A DNA stretch of 64,000 nucleotides from Culex pipiens pallens (Eukaryota > Arthropoda > Insecta > Diptera > Culicidae), in the NCBI RefSeq assembly GCF_016801865.2, contig NC_068938.1, positions 98,005,004 to 98,069,003 of the forward strand, written 5' to 3'. Within the stretch, counting starts at the first letter, position 1. Each line of letters opens with the position of its first letter. The translations under genes were made by a program, and so were the position numbers. Positions 58,501-64,000 of this stretch are shown here, piece after piece. Below the pieces are notes generated by a model that saw only the letters and a program-made list of their open reading frames with translations, made no database searches and was not told the origin of the DNA.

Positions 58501-59910
58501 TCACTGTTGTGTTACCCTTGTGTCCCTTCTGGTAGATTTAAGCTTTGTTACAATAGAGTTGTACGTTGTTTTGAAATTTAGTGAGTCTCTTTGTTTGTTG
58601 ACCACATTTTCATCCCCCTTCAGCTTAATGTTAAAAGTTTCGACAGTCAATCTTGTTTTATAGTTTGTAACTTTGTCAAGTATTTTCGTATTGTCAAAGT
58701 TAAAAATATGCCCCTCTTCTAGTGTGTGTTGTGAAAGGCCTGTTCCACCAATGTTTTTTGTTCTTACGTCTGATTTGTGTTTGTCTAAACGTGTTTTCAA
58801 AAACTGGCTTGTTTCCCCTATATACGTTTTAGGGCAAGCACCACATGGAACTTCGTACACCACATTTGTGTTCTTCATTTTTGGTATTTTGTCTTTCGTT
58901 TTTGTAAACAACACATCTTTTATCTTGTCAACTGGTTTAAAAGCTACTTTAAGATCGTGTTGTCCCAAATACCTTGCTAACTTTTCCCCAAGGCCTGGTA
59001 CGTAAGGAAGTGTAACAAACCCCGTGGTGTCTTTACGTGTGTTTTGTTGTAATGTGTTGTACATGATGTGTAACCTTTCCCTAATCACTTTTTCCACCAA
59101 AAAACTTGGATAATTGTTGTTTCTCAAAATGTGTTTCACAGTTTTAATTGTGTTTTCCCGGTACTTAGCGTGTGTTAGTTTTAATGCTCTGTCAACTAAT
59201 GCAATGACTGTGTTCTTTTTGTGTGAAAATGGGCTTACCGACGTGTAATCCAAATACCTTCCATTGACATCTTTTGGCGCCCATTCTGTTGTGATCACAT
59301 TCCCCTCTCTTCGCAGTATTACGTCTAGAAACTTCAGCTTCATATCTACTTCCATTTCCATCGTAAACTGCAAACGCTGATGGAAACTGTTGAAAACCTC
59401 CAGTACAATTTCAACATCTTCCAATCTCGCACACAGCAAACAGTCATCGACGTACCGCTTGAAGAACACTGGCACGATCCCACGGGCCATCAAGTTCTCC
59501 AGAGCTGCTCTCTCAATTCTCTCCAGCACGATGTTCGACACCGCTGGTGATAGTGGAGAGCCCATCGGGACACCAAACCTCTGAACGTAAAACTTCCCGT
59601 TGTATTGAAAAAATGTCGATCTCAATACTGTCCCCAACATTTTGAAGAAACTCTCTTCATCCAGCTTCGTGTGCTCTTTTATCTCATCCCACCGTAAACG
59701 AACCGATTCAATGGCAAAATCGACCGGCACGTTCGTGAAGAGAGACACTACGTCAAGGGAAAACAAAATGTTCTCCTCCGTTATTTGCTTCCCACGGATT
59801 TCCTCCACAAACTCGAAACTGTTTACGATGTGGTGCTCAGTCTTACCCGCTACCTGGTTGAGGATGTTGGACAGAAATGAAGAACACAAATGTGGTGTAC
59901 GAAGTTCCAT
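58501..59910 (-). CDS. Penelope-like reverse transcriptase with GIY-YIG endonuclease, 5'-truncated
   Basis: A 469-codon frame. RT motifs seen are SLDVVSLFTNVP (residues about 51-62), GVPMGSPLSPAVSN (113-126), the catalytic RYVDD (152-156) and LKFLDVILRR (192-201). The C-terminal GIY-YIG nuclease region follows, with CGACPKTYIGETSQFLKTRL (356-375) and a downstream SQHTLEEGH. This RT plus GIY-YIG pairing defines canonical Penelope-like elements, which copy themselves by target-primed reverse transcription. Full-length proteins are usually 700 or more residues, so the N-terminal RT part is missing. The first 12 or so residues are antisense of the opposing arm and not native, so the ATG is fortuitous. 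No internal stop is present. Confidence 0.9.
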   Translation of the reverse strand: MELRTPHLCSSFLSNILNQVAGKTEHHIVNSFEFVEEIRGKQITEENILFSLDVVSLFTNVPVDFAIESVRLRWDEIKEHTKLDEESFFKMLGTVLRSTFFQYNGKFYVQRFGVPMGSPLSPAVSNIVLERIERAALENLMARGIVPVFFKRYVDDCLLCARLEDVEIVLEVFNSFHQRLQFTMEMEVDMKLKFLDVILRREGNVITTEWAPKDVNGRYLDYTSVSPFSHKKNTVIALVDRALKLTHAKYRENTIKTVKHILRNNNYPSFLVEKVIRERLHIMYNTLQQNTRKDTTGFVTLPYVPGLGEKLARYLGQHDLKVAFKPVDKIKDVLFTKTKDKIPKMKNTNVVYEVPCGACPKTYIGETSQFLKTRLDKHKSDVRTKNIGGTGLSQHTLEEGHIFNFDNTKILDKVTNYKTRLTVETFNIKLKGDENVVNKQRDSLNFKTTYNSIVTKLKSTRRDTRVTQQ

Positions 59911-60254
59911 GTGGTGCTTGCCCTAAAACGTATATAGGGGAAACAAGCCAGTTTTTGAAAACACGTTTAGACAAACACAAATCAGACGTAAGAACAAAAA
60001 ACATTGGTGGAACAGGCCTTTCACAACACACACTAGAAGAGGGGCATATTTTTAACTTTGACAATACGAAAATACTTGACAAAGTTACAAACTATAAAAC
60101 AAGATTGACTGTCGAAACTTTTAACATTAAGCTGAAGGGGGATGAAAATGTGGTCAACAAACAAAGAGACTCACTAAATTTCAAAACAACGTACAACTCT
60201 ATTGTAACAAAGCTTAAATCTACCAGAAGGGACACAAGGGTAACACAACAGTGA
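59877..60254 (+). CDS. Isolated GIY-YIG endonuclease fragment (inverted copy of the - strand ORF end)
   Basis: 125 codons, identical in translation to residues 345-469 of the frame at 58501-59910. It includes CGACPKTYIGETSQFLKTRL and SQHTLEEGH and keeps the same stop. It has no RT part and starts at the Met just inside the inversion junction. Its open frame probably reflects recent origin rather than selection for a separate protein. Confidence 0.8.
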   Translation: MKNTNVVYEVPCGACPKTYIGETSQFLKTRLDKHKSDVRTKNIGGTGLSQHTLEEGHIFNFDNTKILDKVTNYKTRLTVETFNIKLKGDENVVNKQRDSLNFKTTYNSIVTKLKSTRRDTRVTQQ

Positions 60255-60366
60255 AAACTGTAAACAAACGTGGCCGTAGCCAGAAAAGAAACGGCAGGAA
60301 GAGTGTAAGAGTTGAACATTTTTGTATTTTTTTGCACGTATTTTAATAATAAAATTAATTTTTAGT

Positions 60367-60415
60367 GTCCGCTGAAGATGGTCGCAAGCCAGTGAGGCGA
60401 CCGAAACGTTCGGAC
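60367..60415 (+). ncRNA. Hammerhead-ribozyme-like motif, right arm
   Basis: Stem I is GTCCG (60367-60371) with CGGAC (60411-60415), extendable by T-A. The core is CTGAAGA (60372-60378), fitting CUGANGA. Stem II is GGTCGC (60380-60385) with GCGACC (60397-60402) around an 11-nt loop. The second core is GAAA (60403-60406). Stem III is A-C with G-U and no loop, and the cleavage triplet is GTT (60408-60410). Such minimal stem III is typical of Penelope and retrozyme hammerheads, thought to act as dimers. The unpaired U at 60379 departs from consensus and could weaken cleavage. It lies 112 nt after the ORF stop. Confidence 0.7.
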
Positions 60416-60511
60416 AATCTGGCAAACAAATAATTGTTTTTTTTTTTTTTCGCCGAAAACCAATCGATCAAAAAACCAAAAAAAAAAAAAAAAAAAAAAA
60501 CCAAGTATCGG

Positions 60512-60809
60512 ATTGGGAATTCTAAAAAACTTGTTTAGATTCTCCTGTACTCTATGAAGAAACAACATTTATATTGTAAATTTCAAGAATTTGATCATAA
60601 TTTTCCATCCTTAAACTGTCAATAACTTTAAAACGGCCCACTTTTTTTCCAATTCTACTAGAGTGCTACTTAGATGAAATTTAAACTTTTATTTTTTTCG
60701 AATTTCACGTTCTAAAAAACTTTTTTTTATTTCAAAGCTTAATTGGGTACTAAAGCCCTATGTCAATTTTTATGTACAACGGTAAAAAACACGATTAAAA
60801 ACCATTTCT
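60512..60809. repeat. AT-rich dispersed repeat between the two retroelements
   Basis: The segment contains 'gggtactaaagccctatgtc', then 'aatttttatgtacaacggt' and 'acacgattaaaaaccattt', which reads like a common mosquito dispersed repeat (recollection, not checked). It appears interrupted near 60810 by the Jockey-type element. Confidence 0.4.
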
Positions 60810-61027
60810 CAGTGTCTTGCGAACCTTCGTGGTGAACGGACACTAGAGCTGCGGTATTTTTTACTACCTAAGCTCAGAGTTATTTCAAAACAAAATTCAC
60901 AGTCTTTTTAAAGACTACCTGAGTTATTTTCCAAAATTCTAAACAGTCTTTTCAAGACTAACCCCGCCTGAAATTTTGTTGTATTTTACAAACGAAGCCA
61001 TCTTTTTAAGAGAACTTTGCTTGCAAA

Positions 61028-62425
61028 ATGCGTCAAAACAAAGGTAAACGCAAATCTTCTGAAGATTTGGTCGTTACGTCGGTGAAGCGTTTGAACGCTA
61101 AACCGGCTAACGGAAACAGAAAAAGAAAACAGCCTCTTCTGAGGTCTGATTCTGATTCTGAATGTGAGGTCAATCCTCCAATTCCATTGACAAACAGTTT
61201 CGGTGTTTTATCCGAAACTGATGACAAGGAACCTTCTCCTCGTACTGAGCCTTCTGCCGTCGAGAAACGAGTAAAGGCTCCGCCAATTGTAGTGACTTCC
61301 GTCTCCGATTTGGCCAGCTTTCGAACGCAACTGAAGAATTGCAAGGAAACTTGCAATTTGAAAGTTTCGTTCCAGCTTGGTCGAAGAGGAGAATGTCGCT
61401 TGTTGACGGAATCTTTACAAGATCACCAAACTTTTGTTGGTTATTTGAAAAACCACAAACACAATTTCTACACGTATGAGACCAAGAATGCTCGGCCATT
61501 CAAGGCGGTCTTGAAAGGTCTCTCCAACGACTTGTCGGTGGATGAGATCAAAAACGAACTTAAGGTGTTGCTTGGCTTTGCCCCATCCCAAGTAATACCA
61601 ATGAAGAAAAAATCAAACGGGAATATTTCTCGCTTTGGTTTGACTTCACAATTTTATCTGATTCATTTCAACAGAAATGAAATCAACAATTTGAAACTTT
61701 TGGACAAAGTTCAGTTTTTGTTCCATGTACGGGTAAAGTGGGAGCATTTTAAGAAACATGGCGGTAATGGCCAGAATCTGACCCAGTGCCGGCGTTGCCA
61801 GGCATTCGGTCACGGTACTGATCATTGCGCCATGGTTCCAAAATGCATGGTTTGCGGGGATTCTTCTCACGACAAGGACAATTGTCCCGTGAAAGAAGTC
61901 ACCCAATTTAAATGTGCAAATTGTGGTGGAAATCACAAATCAAATTTCTGGGATTGCCCCATCAGAAAAAAAGTTTTGGATTCTCGTGCTAAGCATCAGC
62001 CGAAATCCAAACCGAAATTTTCTCAAAGTCAGGTTGTACCTGCATCTTTAAATCAAACGTTCGTGCTGTCTCACTCGAACAATTCTAGAAATACCCCTAC
62101 CGTGGAAAAGTTAGGTAACAACAATGGCATTTCTTATGCTAACGTCGTTTCGGGTTCATCCACGAATTTTAAATCCTCTACCAATCTTTCTGAAATTGGG
62201 CAGGTACCTCAAATCTCATTTGAAAATTTTTCTGCTGGCAACGCTTTGGGATCTTCTGATCTCGGCGATGTTACGTTTGAAAAAATGACTTTTTTGCAAA
62301 ACTCACTGTTTGGTTTGATTCAAACAATGAGTAATGCTACATCCATGATGGAAGCAATCCAGATTGGATTAAAATTTGCGAATGATGTTGTTCTTACCCT
62401 GAAGTTTAATCATGGATCTAAGTAA
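61028..62425 (+). CDS. Retrotransposon ORF1, gag-like nucleic-acid-binding protein
   Basis: 465 codons. Residues 1-50 are basic (GKRKSSED, NRKRKQP), consistent with RNA binding or nuclear entry. The middle (about 110-245) fits the RRM-like/PRE_C2HC region of Jockey gag proteins. Three zinc knuckles follow: CRRCQAFGHGTDHC (254-267), CMVCGDSSHDKDNC (273-286) and CANCGGNHKSNFWDC (296-310). The C-terminal third is Ser/Asn-rich and less conserved. ORF1 proteins of this clade coat the element RNA in ribonucleoprotein particles. The start is the first ATG after stops upstream, in context CAAAATGC. The last 14 bases overlap ORF2. Confidence 0.92.
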   Translation: MRQNKGKRKSSEDLVVTSVKRLNAKPANGNRKRKQPLLRSDSDSECEVNPPIPLTNSFGVLSETDDKEPSPRTEPSAVEKRVKAPPIVVTSVSDLASFRTQLKNCKETCNLKVSFQLGRRGECRLLTESLQDHQTFVGYLKNHKHNFYTYETKNARPFKAVLKGLSNDLSVDEIKNELKVLLGFAPSQVIPMKKKSNGNISRFGLTSQFYLIHFNRNEINNLKLLDKVQFLFHVRVKWEHFKKHGGNGQNLTQCRRCQAFGHGTDHCAMVPKCMVCGDSSHDKDNCPVKEVTQFKCANCGGNHKSNFWDCPIRKKVLDSRAKHQPKSKPKFSQSQVVPASLNQTFVLSHSNNSRNTPTVEKLGNNNGISYANVVSGSSTNFKSSTNLSEIGQVPQISFENFSAGNALGSSDLGDVTFEKMTFLQNSLFGLIQTMSNATSMMEAIQIGLKFANDVVLTLKFNHGSK

Positions 62426-64000
62426 TTCCATCAATATTATGAATTTTAATGCTCGCTCTTTAAAAGCGAAAGAAAATGAATTTTTCAACTTTTTACGAGT
62501 TCATAACGTGCATGTTGCTGTTATAACCGAAACATTTTTAAAAACTGGCACTTATTTGAAAAGTGATCCAGATTATAAAGTTATAACTAATAACCGAATG
62601 AATCGAAATGGCGGTGGAGTTGCAATAGTTATCCACCGTAGTATGACTTATAGCACGTTACGTGACTTTAAGTTAAAAGTTATTGAAAGTTTGGGCATTG
62701 AACTTGAAACTTCTTTTGGGAAAATTATGATTGCAGCTGCATATTTGCCATTCCAATGCACTGGGGAAAATAAAAATTATTTCAAAGGGGATTTGAATAA
62801 ACTTACTCGGCATAGATCTCGATTTTTGATCATCGGTGATTTTAATGCCAAACACCAATCTTGGAATAATTCAAAAGTAAATTCCAACGGTAAAATTCTG
62901 TTCAGAGATTGCACTTCTGGTCTCTATTCGGTTTTATACCCGAATGGGCCAACTTGCTTTTCTTCTGTTAGAAATCCATCAACAATTGATTTGGTGTTGA
63001 CAAATCAAAGTCAGTATTGTGGTCCTTTAGTGACTCATGCTGATTTTGATTCTGATCATCTTCCAGTAACTTTTTCACTTTCTCATGAAGCAGTTACCAG
63101 ACCCAATAGTTCTGTGTTTAATTACCACAAAGCTAATTGGGACAGGTATCAGCATCATATTGAGAATAATTTAAATCATGATTTTGTTTTAGAAACCAAA
63201 GCTGATATTGATTCAGCCTTGGAATCTTTAACTAATGCAATTTTGGATGCTAGAAATATTGCTATTCCTAAAGTCCAAGTCAAATTTGATTCTCCCATTA
63301 TTGATGACGATCTTCAGCTTCTGATTCGTCTGAAAAATGTTCGCCGAAGACAGTATCAACGTTCTCGTGATCCTGCACTGAAGCGAATTCAAAAAGATTT
63401 GCAAAAGGTTATTGACCACAGATTCACTCTCCTGCGAAATGAAAAGTTCGCAAGAGATGTCGAACAAATTAAACCTTATTCCAAACCTTTTTGGAAACTT
63501 TCAAAGGTTCTTAAGAAACCTCAAAAACCCATCCCTTCTTTAAAAGATGGTGATAATATTCTATTAACTAATGGGGAAAAAGCTCAAAAACTTGCTCAGC
63601 AGTTTGAGAGTGCTCATAATTTCAACTTGAATGTTTTGAGTCCTATTGAAAATCAAATTTCAATAGAATTTCAGAATATTGTTGAACAAGAATTTTCATC
63701 AGATGAAGTTTTTAATACGGATCTGAATGAAATAAAATCTATTATCAAAAAATTTAAAAATATGAAAGCCCCTGGTGAGGATGGTATTTTTTACATTTTA
63801 ATTAAAAAATTACCAGAAGCAACTTTAAGTTGCTTGGTCAAAGTTTTCAACAAATGTTTTGATTTGGCATATTTTCCCAGTAGTTGGAAAAATGCCAAAG
63901 TAATTCCGATTTTGAAACCGGATAAAAATCCTGCTGAAGCCTCAAGCTATCGGCCCATTAGTTTGCTTTCATCTATTAGTAAATTATTCGAAAGAATAAT
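62412..64000 (+). CDS. Retrotransposon ORF2, AP-like endonuclease and reverse transcriptase (partial at window end)
   Basis: ATG at 62412, open through 64000 (529 codons seen). N-terminal endonuclease motifs are INIMNFNARSL, ITETFL (catalytic Glu region), GGGVAIVIH, IIGDFNAKHQSW (about residues 139-150), STIDLVLTN and SDHLPVTFSL (about 213-222). RT begins near residue 440 with FKNMKAPGEDGIF, then SSWKNAKVIPILKPDKNP and SYRPISLLSSISKLFERI. The catalytic YADD-type motif lies beyond the window. It nicks target DNA and primes reverse transcription there. It overlaps ORF1 by 14 nt in a shifted frame, so translation by re-initiation or frameshift is likely, as in related elements. Confidence 0.92.
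   Translation, partial: MDLSNSINIMNFNARSLKAKENEFFNFLRVHNVHVAVITETFLKTGTYLKSDPDYKVITNNRMNRNGGGVAIVIHRSMTYSTLRDFKLKVIESLGIELETSFGKIMIAAAYLPFQCTGENKNYFKGDLNKLTRHRSRFLIIGDFNAKHQSWNNSKVNSNGKILFRDCTSGLYSVLYPNGPTCFSSVRNPSTIDLVLTNQSQYCGPLVTHADFDSDHLPVTFSLSHEAVTRPNSSVFNYHKANWDRYQHHIENNLNHDFVLETKADIDSALESLTNAILDARNIAIPKVQVKFDSPIIDDDLQLLIRLKNVRRRQYQRSRDPALKRIQKDLQKVIDHRFTLLRNEKFARDVEQIKPYSKPFWKLSKVLKKPQKPIPSLKDGDNILLTNGEKAQKLAQQFESAHNFNLNVLSPIENQISIEFQNIVEQEFSSDEVFNTDLNEIKSIIKKFKNMKAPGEDGIFYILIKKLPEATLSCLVKVFNKCFDLAYFPSSWKNAKVIPILKPDKNPAEASSYRPISLLSSISKLFERI

Larger units (their letters stand above)
58228..60508. mobile_element. Penelope-like element, head-to-head inverted structure
   Basis: A 5'-truncated element on the - strand (about 59875 to 58271) is joined at its truncation point to an inverted copy of its own 3' part (about 59875-60486, + strand). 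The two arms (58271-58881 and 59875-60486) appear nearly identical apart from A/T-run lengths. The 13-bp sequence AAAAACCAAGTAT occurs just outside both ends (58228-58240 and 60496-60508), consistent with a target duplication of the whole composite, although its A-rich half could match by chance. A 30-bp segment (58241-58270) separates the left repeat from the arm. Inverted or tandem partial copies are a known habit of Penelope elements. Confidence 0.85.
60810..64000 (+). mobile_element. Jockey-clade (Juan-like) non-LTR retrotransposon, open at window end
   Basis: A 5' untranslated region of about 218 bp (60810-61027; left border approximate) precedes ORF1 (gag-like, three zinc knuckles) and an overlapping ORF2 (apurinic-type endonuclease plus RT). 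Both frames are free of stops and frameshifts as far as seen. The order, ORF overlap and motifs fit the Jockey clade, to which mosquito Juan elements belong. The remainder of RT, the 3' UTR and the tail lie beyond the window. Confidence 0.9.

Noticed and set aside
58673..60082. Frames antisense to the Penelope arms (110 and 79 codons, nearly identical)
   Set aside because: They match each other only because the arms are inverted copies. The sense frame carries the RT and GIY-YIG motifs.

Overview
The window looks like intron-dominated genomic DNA from an insect, most likely a culicine mosquito (Culex more likely than Aedes; this is inference). The grounds are one conserved insect-type zinc-finger gene with canonical GT-AG introns, AT-rich unique DNA, and a dense load of short inverted-repeat elements, tRNA-like SINEs, a Penelope-like element and a Jockey-clade retrotransposon. 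There are no bacterial-type genes, no CRISPR array and no convincing functional tRNA or rRNA gene.

The one host gene I can support is on the + strand: a Gfi1/Senseless/PAG-3 family transcription factor, probably senseless-2. Six coding exons (16118-16303, 30850-31228, 31284-31400, 31455-31618, 31678-31774, 31852-32033) join with matching phases into 374 uninterrupted codons. The gene is open at both ends. The first exon has no usable start and needs an upstream coding exon. The last exon stops after the family's zinc finger 4, and fingers 5-6 were not found in the remaining 32 kb. The window therefore shows a 14.5-kb intron, a compact run of five exons in 1.2 kb, and what is probably a last intron of more than 31.9 kb.

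The rest is repeats and unique noncoding DNA. At 1-16 kb there are a retroposon with a 15-bp target duplication, a hAT-like MITE, two copies of a 1.6-kb near-palindromic foldback element, and a foldback with a retroposon inserted in it. The large intron (16.3-30.8 kb) carries several MITEs and mosquito-type repeats. Two 423-bp elements with terminal inverted repeats and an internal tRNA-like promoter lie in opposite orientation on either side of the zinc-finger exon cluster (29.7 and 37.7 kb). At 34.7-36.7 kb a 164-bp tandem repeat is interrupted by an inverted-repeat element that itself contains another. Further palindromes lie at 41.6, 45.5-46.2 and 48.6 kb, and an 11-bp minisatellite at 56.3 kb.

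The right end (58.2-64.0 kb) is the most informative mobile DNA. A Penelope-like element is arranged head-to-head: a 5'-truncated RT plus GIY-YIG reading frame on the - strand faces an inverted copy of its own 3' third. The two arms are about 611 bp, apparently almost identical, and flanked by a 13-bp direct repeat. Each arm ends in a sequence that folds as a type I hammerhead ribozyme with one extra U. About 300 bp further on is an apparently intact Jockey-clade (Juan-like) element with a complete ORF1 and an ORF2 that stays open to the window edge, so it may be recent and possibly still mobile.
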